A stretch of DNA of 64,000 bases from CALNXN01 sp942490645 (GTDB lineage: Bacteria; Pseudomonadota; Alphaproteobacteria; Rhodobacterales; Rhodobacteraceae), in the NCBI GenBank assembly GCA_942490645.1, contig CALNXN010000010.1, forward strand, positions 597,225 through 661,224, in the 5' to 3' direction. The notes beneath the pieces are model-generated. The model was not told the DNA's origin and ran no database searches. It worked only from the letters and a program-made list of their open reading frames with translations. Below are positions 29,384-39,133 of the stretch, one piece after another. The position numbers were made by a program, and so were the translations under genes. Numbering within the stretch: position 1 is the first letter of the stretch; every line of letters starts with the position of its first letter.

Positions 29384-30341
29384 TGTTGGCGTATTGGTTC
29401 CCGGAATTGGCGTCCGGTTTGGTCCAGTCGCGCTTGACCCCGAGATAGAGAAGTGCGGCGGAGGCCACGAAGATGGATGAATACGTCCCTACGATCACGC
29501 CCCAGATCATTGCGAACACAAAGCCGCGGATCACGTCGCCGCCCAGCACAAAGAGTGCGCCAAGCGCCAGCAATGTTGTGAAGGAGGTCATGAACGTCCG
29601 GCTAAGTGTTTCGTTGATCGAGATGTTGAGCACCTCTTTCAGCGGACGTTTGGAGTACTTGCGCAGGTTTTCCCGCACCCGGTCAAAAACGACGACCGTG
29701 TCATTCAGCGAATAGCCTACAATGGTCAGCAGCGCCGCGATGATGGCCAGATCAAACCGGATCTGCAGTTCCGAAAACACCCCGATGGTCAGGATCACGT
29801 CGTGCACCAACGCCAGAACGGCCCCCAGTGCAAATTGCCACTCAAACCGCAGCCAGATGTAGATCAGCACCGCGCCAATCGCCAAAACAACCGCAATCGC
29901 GGCCGTCTGGATCAATTCGCCGGACACTTTTGGTCCGACGGATTCGACCGATACGAATTTGATGTCCGGGCGCACCGCCACAAGGGCCGCTTCCACCGCC
30001 TCGATGACTTCGGTCGTCACGGCCTCCTGCCCTTCCTGGGCCTGAATGCGGATCATGGCGACGTTTTGCTCTGGTCCGAATGTGGGGTCGAACACCTCTG
30101 TGATGGAAATATCGCCCAGTTCCAGCGCGCCAATGGCATCACGGTAAAGGCCGATGTCCACCACCTGCGGGCTTTCCGTGCGGATCGTTGTGCCACCGCG
30201 AAAGTCGATGCCATAGTTCAGGCCCTGGAGCAGGAACGACGCAAAGGCCACCACCACCATCAAACCCGAAATGCCCAACCACAGCTTCCAACGGTTGAAG
30301 AAATCGAAGTTCGTATTCTGCTTGACCAGCTTCAGGCGCAT
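29373..30341 (-). CDS. secF: Protein translocase subunit SecF
   Basis: Partner of SecD in proton-driven completion of Sec export. The 322 residues have six membrane helices, a periplasmic P1 head after helix 1 (NYGIDFRGGTTIRTESP) and the conserved GYSLNDTVVVFDRVREN block (about 215-231). It begins one base after the secD stop. Confidence 0.96.
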   Translation of the reverse strand: MRLKLVKQNTNFDFFNRWKLWLGISGLMVVVAFASFLLQGLNYGIDFRGGTTIRTESPQVVDIGLYRDAIGALELGDISITEVFDPTFGPEQNVAMIRIQAQEGQEAVTTEVIEAVEAALVAVRPDIKFVSVESVGPKVSGELIQTAAIAVVLAIGAVLIYIWLRFEWQFALGAVLALVHDVILTIGVFSELQIRFDLAIIAALLTIVGYSLNDTVVVFDRVRENLRKYSKRPLKEVLNISINETLSRTFMTSFTTLLALGALFVLGGDVIRGFVFAMIWGVIVGTYSSIFVASAALLYLGVKRDWTKPDANSGNQYANIDA

Positions 30342-30342
30342 C

Positions 30343-32004
30343 TTAGACCTCGATTGTTTTGGGGCGGCGGCGTTCGAACCAGAACACCACCATCAGGCGT
30401 GTCACGAAGATCGCCGTGAAAACGGATGTCATGATGCCCAAGCCCAGCGTGATCGCAAACCCGCGCACCGGGCCGGAGCCCATCGCAAAAAGGATCACAG
30501 CCGTGATGAAGGTGGTGATGTTGGCGTCCAGAATGGCCGACAGCGCCTTTTCATAGCCCAATTCGATGGCGCGCGCCGGACCTTTGGAGGTTTTGAGCTC
30601 TTCGCGGATCCGTTCAAACACCAGCACGTTGGCGTCCACCGCCATGCCGACCGTCAGCACGATGCCCGCAATACCCGGCAACGTCAGCGTGGCCCCGATC
30701 AGGCTCAGCAGGCCGAATATCAGGCCGATGTTGATGATCAACGCCACATTGGCAAAAAGTCCAAAGAGCCCGTAGCTCAGGAACATAAAGACCAGCACAG
30801 CGGCAAAGGCGACGATGGTCGCAACCTTGCCCGCATCGATGCTGTCTTGTCCCAGTTCTGGCCCGATCGTGCGTTCTTCCAGAAAATCGAGCCCTGCGGG
30901 CAAGGCCCCTGCCCGCAACAGCACCGCCAGATTGGTTGATTCCTCGACAGAAAAGCGCCCGGTGATGATGCCGGACCCGCCCGGAATATGGCTTTGGATG
31001 GTGGGCGCGCTGACCACTTCGTCATCCAACACGATGGCAAAGGGAGAGCCGATGTTCTCCGCCGTGTAGTCACCGAATTTCCGTGCGCCGGATGTGTTGA
31101 ACCGGAAATTTACCGCCGGATTGCCGTTCTGATCAAAGGCGGGTTGCGCGTCCACCAGCTCTTCGCCGGTGACCACTGGGGCCGCCTCGACAATGAAGAA
31201 ACTTCCCGGTTCATCCAGCGACGGCACCAGCTTGTTGCCCAGACCCGGGCTTGCGTTCGGGTTGGAGCCACGGCTAACCACCGGGTTAAACGTCAATTGT
31301 GCCGTCGTGCCAATGATTTCCTTCAACTCCGCAGCAGAGCCAATGCCCGGCACCTGAATGAGGATACGCTGCGCGCCCTGCCGTTGGATCGTCGGCTCGC
31401 GGGTGCCCACTTCGTCGATCCGGCGGCGGATGATTTCAAGCGATTGCTGCACAGTGCGTTCGTCCGTGGCCAGACGCTCGGCGTCCGACAGGGTCACGAT
31501 GATCAGATCGCCCTCGGCACTGACGTCGATGTCTTCGGCACCGACACCTGTCAGAGTTTGCACTGGCCGCGCGAGTTCGCGCACCACTTCAAGCGCCCGT
31601 TCCATGCCTTCGGGCTGCGAAATACGCACATGCACATCGTCTTCGGGCGAAGGTTGCAAGCGGATGGTACCGACGGTCGCGCGCTCGGGGCGCAGCGCAT
31701 CACGAATTTCAGGCCACGCAGCCTGCATACGGCTGGCATAAACGTCCTCAACCCGCACTTCGGCCAGCAAATGCGCACCGCCGCGAAGATCCAGCCCCAG
31801 ATTGACGAGTGCGGAGGGCATCCATTCGGGCCACCCTGCGCGCTGCGCTTCAAGTTCGGCGTTAGATCCTGACACCTCAATCGCGGCAACGGCATCATTG
31901 TGCAACTCGGCCTTGGTGTAGAACGCATTGGGCAGCGCCAGCCACAAACCCACCAGACAGGTGAAAATGATGACAATGCGCTTCCAAAGGTCAATCTGAA
32001 GCAT
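30343..32004 (-). CDS. secD: Protein translocase subunit SecD
   Basis: The 553-residue product has helix 1 at the N-terminus, a large periplasmic head (GLDLRGGAHLLAEV near residue 70, then two alpha/beta domains) and five further helices. The conserved TVGMAVDANVLVFERIREE lies near 440-458. It draws on the proton gradient to pull emerging proteins through SecYEG. The gene order yajC-secD-secF is standard. Confidence 0.97.
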   Translation of the reverse strand: MLQIDLWKRIVIIFTCLVGLWLALPNAFYTKAELHNDAVAAIEVSGSNAELEAQRAGWPEWMPSALVNLGLDLRGGAHLLAEVRVEDVYASRMQAAWPEIRDALRPERATVGTIRLQPSPEDDVHVRISQPEGMERALEVVRELARPVQTLTGVGAEDIDVSAEGDLIIVTLSDAERLATDERTVQQSLEIIRRRIDEVGTREPTIQRQGAQRILIQVPGIGSAAELKEIIGTTAQLTFNPVVSRGSNPNASPGLGNKLVPSLDEPGSFFIVEAAPVVTGEELVDAQPAFDQNGNPAVNFRFNTSGARKFGDYTAENIGSPFAIVLDDEVVSAPTIQSHIPGGSGIITGRFSVEESTNLAVLLRAGALPAGLDFLEERTIGPELGQDSIDAGKVATIVAFAAVLVFMFLSYGLFGLFANVALIINIGLIFGLLSLIGATLTLPGIAGIVLTVGMAVDANVLVFERIREELKTSKGPARAIELGYEKALSAILDANITTFITAVILFAMGSGPVRGFAITLGLGIMTSVFTAIFVTRLMVVFWFERRRPKTIEV

Positions 32005-32038
32005 GTCTTCGCCTTTTCAAAGCGTTAGAGGGCAAAGC

Positions 32039-32317
32039 TCACTTGGCCGGTTCGGTCTTGGAAACCACGGTCGCGATGGTGTTCTGGATCACGCGCACTT
32101 TGACGCCTTCGGCGATTTCCAACTCCAGCTCGCCATCATCGCGCACTTTGACGACCTTGCCGACCATGCCGCCCTGGGTGACCACCTGATCGCCACGACG
32201 CAATGCGGCCACCATCGCCTGATGCTCTTTCATCTTCTTTTGCTGTGGGCGGATCAGCAAGAAATACATGATCGCAAAGATCAGAATGAGGGGCACAAAC
32301 TGTGCGAAGGTGTCCAT
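32039..32317 (-). CDS. yajC: Preprotein translocase subunit YajC
   Basis: The 92-residue protein has one N-terminal membrane helix (LILIFAIMYFLLIRPQQKK) followed by a small soluble domain (RRGDQVVTQGGMVGKVVKV). The ATG at 32317 matches the family start MDTFAQ; a longer frame to 32422 is not supported. It associates with SecDF and heads the leftward block. Confidence 0.95.
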   Translation of the reverse strand: MDTFAQFVPLILIFAIMYFLLIRPQQKKMKEHQAMVAALRRGDQVVTQGGMVGKVVKVRDDGELELEIAEGVKVRVIQNTIATVVSKTEPAK

Positions 32318-32579
32318 GAATGTCGTCCTTTGTCCTGCGCGCGGATTGAGGCCCGCGAATTTCGGCAGAACGTATGGTCTGCAAGAAGCCAGCGCAAGGC
32401 ACAAAGGGCATCTGACCTGCAACCAAGCACCGAAAAGCGCAGCAATCGCAAATCACACGCGAAAACCCCGTACACTTCACCTGAAATTGAGCGGCCCGGC
32501 CGTACAGATGTGCAAAACCTCTGGCGTGGCGCTGCATTCGCATGCATCTTCAAAAACATTGAGTGGAGAGTGTTTACAC

Positions 32580-33335
32580 ATGCTGCGGGTTTTCATTGGA
32601 CTTTTCGCGCTTCTTATCAGCGCTCCTCTCATAACGCTTGCCCAGGATGACGTGTCTGAGGGCACCGTGTGGCCCGCGCCGATGCCAGTCATGCCCGAGC
32701 AAATGCGGCCCGACTGGTATGCGGTGGGTGCCATGACCCACGCCAGAGGCAATGTAGAGCCCAATTGCACCGGAACGTTGATTGCACCTGATCTGGTTTT
32801 GACGGCGGCCCATTGCGCGGGCAATGCCCGCTACGCCAGCGTCACGGTTGATTTTGTGGCCGGGTGGAACGCGGGGCAAATGGTTATGCGCGCGCGCTCT
32901 GCGGAGATCGCCGTGAACCCCGAATACCTCACGGCTTCGAAAAAACAAAAACATCTCTTTGATATCGCGGTCGTGCGCTTGCAAAGACCCGTGCCGAAAC
33001 GATTGGCGACACCGCTTTCGCTGCGCAGCTTTTCAAACAGCCTGCCCGGCCCCTTCGCGATCGTGGGTTACCACAGTCGTCGACCCGACGCGGTGAACGC
33101 GCGTTTTGATTGCGGCAAGGTCAATCCGCCAAAGTTGGGGGGTCTGCATCTCGACTGCCATGTGATCAGCGGCAACTCCGGCTCTCCTGTGCTGGTGCGC
33201 GAGGGCGATGCCTGGCGCATCGTGGCCGTTTTGGTCGGCACATTGGGCAAGGAGGGGGCTGTAGCGGTTCCGATCGGCGCTTGGGTCTTGTTGCATTGGG
33301 CTGACGCATTGGACCGTGCCGCAGCTTGGCGCTAA
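32580..33335 (+). CDS. Secreted trypsin-like serine protease
   Basis: The start ATG 32580 opens a signal peptide (residues 1-21, ending LAQ-DD). The catalytic triad of a chymotrypsin-fold protease is complete: His in LTAAHCAGN (near residue 79), Asp in LFDIAVVRLQ (near 125) and Ser in SGNSGSPVL (near 202). Four cysteines could form two disulfides. It is a small single-domain enzyme of 251 residues without a PDZ domain, so probably a V8/trypsin-type periplasmic or secreted protease rather than DegP. It is divergent from yajC. Confidence 0.88.
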   Translation: MLRVFIGLFALLISAPLITLAQDDVSEGTVWPAPMPVMPEQMRPDWYAVGAMTHARGNVEPNCTGTLIAPDLVLTAAHCAGNARYASVTVDFVAGWNAGQMVMRARSAEIAVNPEYLTASKKQKHLFDIAVVRLQRPVPKRLATPLSLRSFSNSLPGPFAIVGYHSRRPDAVNARFDCGKVNPPKLGGLHLDCHVISGNSGSPVLVREGDAWRIVAVLVGTLGKEGAVAVPIGAWVLLHWADALDRAAAWR

Positions 33336-33419
33336 GGCGCGAAAACTCATGGTTACGAACCGTCAAAAGATGCGGCATAAGCTGCGTCGAGGACGATTCA
33401 CTCCAAAAGGACGCAGACC

Positions 33420-34712
33420 ATGCATGATATCCGTGCCATTCGTGAAAACCCCGCCGCTTTTGATGCCGCTCTTGCGCGCCGTGGGGATGCGCCGATGTCG
33501 TCTGAAGTTTTGAAGCTGGACACAGAACGACGCGCGCGTATCAGCGCGGCCGAAACAGCTCAGGCTGAGCAGAACAAGGCGTCAAAGGAGGTCGGCGCCG
33601 CCAAAGGGCGTGGCGATGAGGCCGAGTTTGAGCGTCTGCGCGCCTTGGTGTCAGACAAAAAAGCAGAAGTGGCCGCGATGCAAGCAGAGGCCAAAGAGCT
33701 GGATGCGCAGCTGACCGATATGCTGGCCCGCATTGCAAACCTGCCCGCCGATGACGTACCGCAGGGCGCTGATGAGGCCGACAACGTCGAAGTGAACCGC
33801 TGGGGCGATATCCCAACGTTTGAATTTGCACCGAAAGAGCATTTCGAGATCGCGGGCGTGGCACAGTCGATGGATTTCGAGACGGCTGCCAAGATTTCCG
33901 GCAGTCGCTTTGTGCTGATGTCGGGTGCCGTGGCGCGCGTTCACCGTGCGCTGGCGCAATTCATGCTGGATGTGCACGTCGATGAAAACGGACTGACGGA
34001 GACGAACCCGCCCGTTCTGGTCCGGGATGAGGCGATGTATGGCACTGACAAACTGCCGAAGTTTGGCGAAGACAGCTATCAGACCACGAACGGTTGGTGG
34101 CTGGTCCCAACCTCGGAAGTGCCGCTGACTTATATCGCAGCAGACCATGTCATCGAGGAAAGCTATCTGCCGCGCCGCTACACCGCGCATACGTTGTGTT
34201 TCCGCTCAGAGGCCGGTTCAGCAGGGCGCGACACGGCAGGTATGCTACGCCAACACCAGTTCGAGAAAGTGGAAATGGTCAGCATCACCCATCCGGATGA
34301 AAGCGACGCAGAGCAAAAGCGCATGTTGCGGTGTGCGGAGGACTTGCTTGAACGGCTGGGCATTCCGTATCGGACGGTGATCTTGTGCACGGGCGACATG
34401 GGCTTTGGCGCGCGTCGCACCTACGATATCGAGGCCTGGTTGCCGGGGCAAAATGCCTATCGCGAGATCAGTTCCGTTTCGACGACGGGCGATTTTCAAG
34501 CGCGCCGCATGAACGCGCGTTTCAAGCCAAGCGACGGGGGCAAACCCGCATTCGTGCACACACTCAACGGGTCGGGTCTTGCCGTGGGGCGGTGCCTGAT
34601 CGCGGTTCTCGAAAACGGGCAGCAGGCCGATGGCTCGGTTGCCCTGCCCCCGGTTCTGGCGCCCTATCTGGGTGGCAAGACCATGTTATCATCCGGTGGT
34701 GTGCTGGTCTGA
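33420..34712 (+). CDS. serS: Serine-tRNA ligase
   Basis: A class II synthetase of 430 residues that charges tRNA-Ser and tRNA-Sec. The N-terminal antiparallel coiled coil spans about residues 30-105. Motif 2 is visible as FRSEAGSAGRDTAGMLRQHQ (about 261-280), and motif 3 as NGSGLAVGRCLIAVLEN near 383-399. A hairpin follows the stop. Confidence 0.98.
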   Translation: MHDIRAIRENPAAFDAALARRGDAPMSSEVLKLDTERRARISAAETAQAEQNKASKEVGAAKGRGDEAEFERLRALVSDKKAEVAAMQAEAKELDAQLTDMLARIANLPADDVPQGADEADNVEVNRWGDIPTFEFAPKEHFEIAGVAQSMDFETAAKISGSRFVLMSGAVARVHRALAQFMLDVHVDENGLTETNPPVLVRDEAMYGTDKLPKFGEDSYQTTNGWWLVPTSEVPLTYIAADHVIEESYLPRRYTAHTLCFRSEAGSAGRDTAGMLRQHQFEKVEMVSITHPDESDAEQKRMLRCAEDLLERLGIPYRTVILCTGDMGFGARRTYDIEAWLPGQNAYREISSVSTTGDFQARRMNARFKPSDGGKPAFVHTLNGSGLAVGRCLIAVLENGQQADGSVALPPVLAPYLGGKTMLSSGGVLV

Positions 34713-34720
34713 GGGTGGAG

Positions 34721-34737
34721 TTGGGGCGTTGCCCCAA
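34721..34737 (+). terminator. Hairpin after serS
   Basis: Perfect 7-bp stem TTGGGGC (34721-34727) and GCCCCAA (34731-34737), loop GTT, 8 bp after the serS stop. There is no T tract, so termination efficiency is uncertain. Confidence 0.5.
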
Positions 34738-34766
34738 ACCCCAGCATATTGATTGAACAATGAAAA

Positions 34767-35711
34767 TCAGCGGTTTGGGACGACTTCGTAGCCGCGTTCT
34801 TCGGGTTCGTCGTCGACAAGGTCCTGGGGAAAACCGGGTGCCAGAATGCTGAGCCCGGTGGCCTCTTCGAGGCGTTCGATCATACGATCTGATTGTGCGC
34901 GGTCCCCGTACCGACGCTGGCCGTCGGTCATCATTTCGATGATCATTGGCGACAGTTCCAGTGGAACATTGTGATCATCGGCCAGCTTTTGGAACAATCC
35001 GATGTCCTTTTGGACCAGATCCATGGTGAAGTTCACATCGCGCGATCCGGACAGGATCAATTGACTTTCGGTTTCGTGTACAAAGGAGGTGCCAGAAGAC
35101 ATGGCGATCGCTTCGTAGGTCATACCCAGATCCATCCCAGCGGCTTTCATCACGGTCAGGGCTTCGCAGACAGTGAGGAGGTTGGCGGTGGCAAGATAGT
35201 TTGTCATCACTTTGAGAACGCTGGCATTTCCGATGTCGCCTACATGGAGAATTCGGCGGCCCATATGTGTCAGGATCGGCAGGACGCGGTCGAATGTGCC
35301 CCGGTCACATCCTGCGTAAATGGAGATATTGCCTGTATCGGCGCGGTGACACCCGCCCGAGACGGGGCAATCAACGGCAGCGCCGCCCTTTTCGATCACC
35401 AGAGACCCAAGGCGTTTGACTTCACTGGCGTCAGTCGTCGACATTTCCATCCAGATTTTGCCGGGTCCGACATGGGGCAGCATCTCCTCAAGGACAGCCG
35501 CAGAGGCAGCAGGCGACGGCAAGCAGGTGATCACCGCGTCGCAGTTTTGCATCATCTGGGCCGGGCTTTGACCATCTACAGCGCCCGCAGCCACTTTGAC
35601 CGCGACAAATTCTGAATTCAAATCATGCACTTGTAGATCGACCTTGTTCCGAAGAAGCGATCCTGAGAGCTTGCCGCCGACGTTGCCCAAGCCGATGAAA
35701 CCGATTTTCAT
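34767..35711 (-). CDS. Beta-hydroxyacid dehydrogenase, 3-hydroxyisobutyrate dehydrogenase family
   Basis: NAD(P)-dependent enzyme of 314 residues. It has the Rossmann start MKIGFIGLGNVGGKLSGSLL, the substrate-binding block DCPVSGGCHRADTGNISI (about 114-131) and the helix carrying the catalytic lysine in GNASVLKVMTNYL (about 160-172). Family members oxidise 3-hydroxyisobutyrate, tartronate semialdehyde partners, threonate and others, so the substrate is open. It is divergent from the reductive-dehalogenase-like gene with 101 bp between starts, which may indicate a shared pathway. Confidence 0.85.
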   Translation of the reverse strand: MKIGFIGLGNVGGKLSGSLLRNKVDLQVHDLNSEFVAVKVAAGAVDGQSPAQMMQNCDAVITCLPSPAASAAVLEEMLPHVGPGKIWMEMSTTDASEVKRLGSLVIEKGGAAVDCPVSGGCHRADTGNISIYAGCDRGTFDRVLPILTHMGRRILHVGDIGNASVLKVMTNYLATANLLTVCEALTVMKAAGMDLGMTYEAIAMSSGTSFVHETESQLILSGSRDVNFTMDLVQKDIGLFQKLADDHNVPLELSPMIIEMMTDGQRRYGDRAQSDRMIERLEEATGLSILAPGFPQDLVDDEPEERGYEVVPNR

Positions 35712-35812
35712 GTTTGTTGTGTCCTTTGGTTAGGTTCAACGCAAATTCGGGTGCACGGAGGCACGCCGTCGCGTCTGTTTGCGACCTTTGTGATTGACCG
35801 CAGGTCACTGCG

Positions 35813-36997
35813 ATGTACGCTTTCGCAATGTCTTATCCGTCCAACCATTCCAGCCGTCCCGAAGATGCCGCAGCAGGGATCGAAATTACAGAAGACTTTG
35901 AGCGGTTCGTGCAGCGCAATGACGTGTTCACCCGCGCATTTTGGGACCCTGAGGTGCGCACCAAACAAACGGATGCATTTTTTGCGTCCTACCGGATGGA
36001 GGCGACTCCACGGCGCGGAGATGGGTTCACGCAAAAAGATTTTGCCCTGCGCAACGCCTCTTGGCTGATTTCGGATGTGATGACGGACCGGCACGCAGAT
36101 CAGGGCCGCCGCGAAGGATTTCAAGCCCCTATCAGCTATGACACACCAGTAGCACCTGATAAGGTCACCGTAGACGATCCGAAAGAAATGGCGCTTGAAA
36201 TCAAGCGTATATCGCGGTTCTTTAAAGCAGATTTGTGCGGTGTGACCGAGGTTGATGAACGCTGGCACTATGCTTCGCGGGTCGATACGCGTGATCTGTC
36301 GGAAGCCCCAAACGACCTGCCTGCCGGGCTGCGGTCCGTGATCGTGCTGGGCCATGAGATGGATGAGGACTTGGTCGCGACCTATCCATCTGCGCTGGCC
36401 GGGGCGGCCACGGGGCGCGAATACAGCCATGAGGCCTCCGTGGTGATGCAACTGGCCGCCTACATTCGCAATCTGGGGTATGAGGCCGTGCCCAGTATGA
36501 ACGACACCGCGCTGGTTATTCCCTATGCGGTCAAGGCAGGCCTTGGCGAATACGCACGAAACCAGATGGTGATTACTCCCGAATTCGGACCGCGCGTGCG
36601 GTTTTCCAAGATTTTCACGGACCTGCCCCTCGCGCATGACGTGCCGCGACCCAAAGGTGTGCGCGCATTTTGCGACATCTGTACGAAATGTGCCGATGCC
36701 TGTCCGGTCAAAGCGTTGCCCTTCGGGCCGCCGGAGGTGGGCGGGGCGAATGTCTCAGCGATCAAGGGGGTGCGCAAATGGACGTCGGACGCGGAAAAAT
36801 GCTTTGGGTTCTGGGCCAAGCTGAGTTCGGATTGCGCGATTTGTATGCGTGTTTGTCCGTTTAACCGGGATTTCGGCAAATTGAGACATCGCGCCTGGCT
36901 GAAGCTGGCGCTGTCGCCTTGGCGGCGCATGGCGCTTTGGATGGATCGCAATAGGGGAAAACGCGTCAAACCAAGCACTTGGTGGGGCAGAACCTAG
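35813..36997 (+). CDS. Reductive dehalogenase-like cobalamin/Fe-S protein
   Basis: This 394-residue protein has the layout of the reductive dehalogenase/QueG superfamily. A cobalamin-binding-type central region (about 125-270, with PYAVKAGLGEYARNQMVITP) is followed by two [4Fe-4S] motifs. The first is CDICTKCADACP (about 287-298). The second is a cysteine at about 330, then C-x2-C-x3-CP in CAICMRVCPF. It lacks a twin-arginine signal, so it should be cytoplasmic, and it lacks the C-terminal reductase domain of catabolic NpRdhA-like enzymes. An electron donor is not adjacent. The start could also be ATG 35828. Epoxyqueuosine reductase is less likely given the second-cluster spacing and the FTDLPL element. 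Confidence 0.75.
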   Translation: MYAFAMSYPSNHSSRPEDAAAGIEITEDFERFVQRNDVFTRAFWDPEVRTKQTDAFFASYRMEATPRRGDGFTQKDFALRNASWLISDVMTDRHADQGRREGFQAPISYDTPVAPDKVTVDDPKEMALEIKRISRFFKADLCGVTEVDERWHYASRVDTRDLSEAPNDLPAGLRSVIVLGHEMDEDLVATYPSALAGAATGREYSHEASVVMQLAAYIRNLGYEAVPSMNDTALVIPYAVKAGLGEYARNQMVITPEFGPRVRFSKIFTDLPLAHDVPRPKGVRAFCDICTKCADACPVKALPFGPPEVGGANVSAIKGVRKWTSDAEKCFGFWAKLSSDCAICMRVCPFNRDFGKLRHRAWLKLALSPWRRMALWMDRNRGKRVKPSTWWGRT

Positions 36998-37142
36998 GCG
37001 CATGTCGGTTCTGTAGCCACGTTTTGGCGCAACCGCATGTCGAGCTGCACAAAAACGCACAGGTTTCGTGAGCGGCTGCAAATTGCGCTGATGCAACCTG
37101 CGCCCTATCTGTTGGTCCAACACCTTACAGGAGACCAAATAC

Positions 37143-38056
37143 ATGTCCCTCAGACCCACACTCGAAACCCGCCGCGCCGTTCCGACAATGGAGGGCGCAG
37201 GCGTGCATCTGCACCGTGCTTTCGGCTTTCAGGACCCCACCGAGCTGGACCCGTTTCTGCTCTTTGACGATTTCCGTAACGAGCGGGAAGAGGACTTTAT
37301 CAAAGGGTTTCCCTGGCATCCGCACCGCGGCATCGAAACGATCACATACGTGTTGGCGGGAACGGTGGATCACGGCGACAGCCTGGGAAACTCCGGCAGC
37401 CTCGGCGCGGGGGATGTGCAATGGATGACCGCCGGGTCGGGGATCTTGCATCAGGAAATGCCGCATGGAAACACGCGCGGCCAGATGCACGGCTTTCAGC
37501 TTTGGGGCAACCTGCCTGCCAGCCAGAAGATGACTGCGCCGCGTTATCAGGACGTCACCGCCAAGCGATATTCCGGAGGTCACCGACGATGACGGCACGG
37601 CGGGTGAAGGTGATCGTGGGCGAATTCTGGGGCAAGCGCGGCCCTGTCGATGGCATTGCCGCCGATCCGCAATACCTGGATGTCACCGTGCCTGCGGGCG
37701 TCAAAAAGACGTTCAAGATCGACACGTACCGCCGTGCCTTTGCCTATGTTTTCCAAGGTGCGGGTGCATTCGCAGACGCCAGCGCGCCCAGTGGAGTTTT
37801 GCTGGAAAAGGAAATTGCGGGCGAGGAGGTGAACATTCGCGATCTGTCGGGCAACCGCACGCTCATTCGGTTTGGCACGGGTGATGAGGTCACCGTTCAG
37901 GCCGGACCGGAAGGTATTCGGTTTTTGCTGATCTCTGGTGCGCCGATTGACGAGCCGGTCGCCTGGCACGGCCCGATCGTGATGAACACCCAAGAAGAGC
38001 TGATGCAGGCGATGCGCGATCTGCGCAATGGCACGTTCATCAAGCCCGCACACTAA
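37143..38056 (+). pseudogene. Pirin family protein, broken by two single-base insertions
   Basis: The N-terminal cupin is intact through residue 140 with metal ligands in WHPHRGIETITYVL and the GSGILHQEMP block. The frame then shifts near 37,564 and again near 37,602, after which the second cupin (VKVIVGEFWGKRGPVDGIAA to the stop at 38,056) is normal. Reading across the two sites restores a standard pirin of about 300 residues. The two changes act in the same direction by one base each. Sequencing error and recent inactivation are both possible; the string of broken genes that follows favours error. Pirins are iron-binding quercetinase-like or regulatory proteins. Confidence 0.8.
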
Positions 38057-38074
38057 ACCGCAGATCGGGGGCCG

Positions 38075-38673
38075 TCAGGACCGCGCGCCAACGGCCCCCA
38101 GCACCAGATCCAGATGGCGCTGTTCCACGTCTTCCAGCGTCAGCGCCCCGCCCTCACGGAACCACAGGTTGACCCCGTTGAGCATCGCAATCAGCGCGCG
38201 TCGACGCGATCCGCGTGTCGGCACGCGCAAACGCCTGGGCGCGACCCTGCTTTCAGGATGTCTTCCAGCTGGTCTTCGTAGGCGCGGCGCAGCGCCTCGA
38301 TCTGGGCGAAATTCTCGGGCGTCAGGTTGCGCAACTCCATATAGGCGATGAACACCTCGTCGGGCCGATCCAGATGAAAGCGGATGTGAAAGCGGGTGAA
38401 ATCCTCAAGCCGCGCCAGCGGACCCTCGGACGGCGGCAAGGCCGCCCGCGCTGCCAGCAACTCGTCCATATGCCCGCGCATCAGATCGAACAGCAGGCTT
38501 TGCTTGTCGGGCGTGTAATTGTAGAGCGCGCCGGCCTGCACGCCGACATCACTGGCGATCTGGCGCATCGACACCGCCGCAAACCCATGGCTGGCAAACA
38601 ACCGCAATGCAGCTGCCCGCACCTTGGGTCCTGTGATATCAGAGTGTGATCCAGCGGTTCGTGCCATAGGCAC
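38075..38673 (-). pseudogene. TetR family transcriptional regulator, frameshifted
   Basis: The N-terminal helix-turn-helix is clear: HGFAAVSMRQIASDVGVQAG followed by ALYNYTPDKQSLLF. The ligand domain continues to about residue 145. The frame is then lost between 38,195 and 38,240, and the C-terminal part (ALIAMLNGVNLWFREGG, ending VLGAVGARS) continues in another frame to the stop at 38,075. Restoring one G in each of two GC-rich runs would heal it. The neighbouring genes are broken in the same style. Confidence 0.75.
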
Positions 38674-38770
38674 AAGTTAACTGAACACACGTTCATAATG
38701 AAAGCCGCCTTGCGCGATGCCGCGTCTGTCAGGCATAAACTGGTCGCAGTGACATATCGGAGCCGTTTTC

Positions 38771-39097
38771 ATGCGGCCTTGGCCGCTTTGCATGCTCTGC
38801 GCTTGCCTGGCCTTGGCCTGCACCCAGTTTCCCGAGCTGGATGCCGCCGATCCCCGCCGCCCGCTGGAGGCGCCGATTATCCGGCACTGCTGCCCCTTGA
38901 TCTGACGCTTCTGGCCCACAACCCCCAGATCGCTCACCGGCGACGCACGCCGAAGCGCGCTTGAACGCCGGCGCGCCGCGCGCGCGGCCCGCGCGGTCGG
39001 CCTTGCGCGCGTTGTCGTCGCCCGAAACGCGATCAGCGCATCGACGGCGTTGCGCGGACCGCGATTGCGCGATGCACCCCGGCTTGAACGCGGCTAA
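38771..39097 (+). pseudogene. Small lipoprotein upstream of hom, frameshifted
   Basis: An ATG at 38,771 begins a lipoprotein signal with LACLALAC-type lipobox (cysteine at residue 17), followed by TQFPELDAADPRRPLEAP. The frame shifts near 38,872 into ADYPALLPLDLTLL and again near 38,960 into an Arg/Ala-rich tail ending LRGPRLRDAPRLERG at 39,097. A small lipoprotein before hom is usual in Rhodobacterales. The function of the family is unknown to me. Confidence 0.5.
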
Positions 39098-39133
39098 AGC
39101 GCCCGCGCCCGGAACAGATTAAAGGACACCCCC

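Noticed and set aside
30988..31872. Rightward open frame of 294 codons opposite secD
   Set aside because: Antisense shadow; no motif and no ribosome site.
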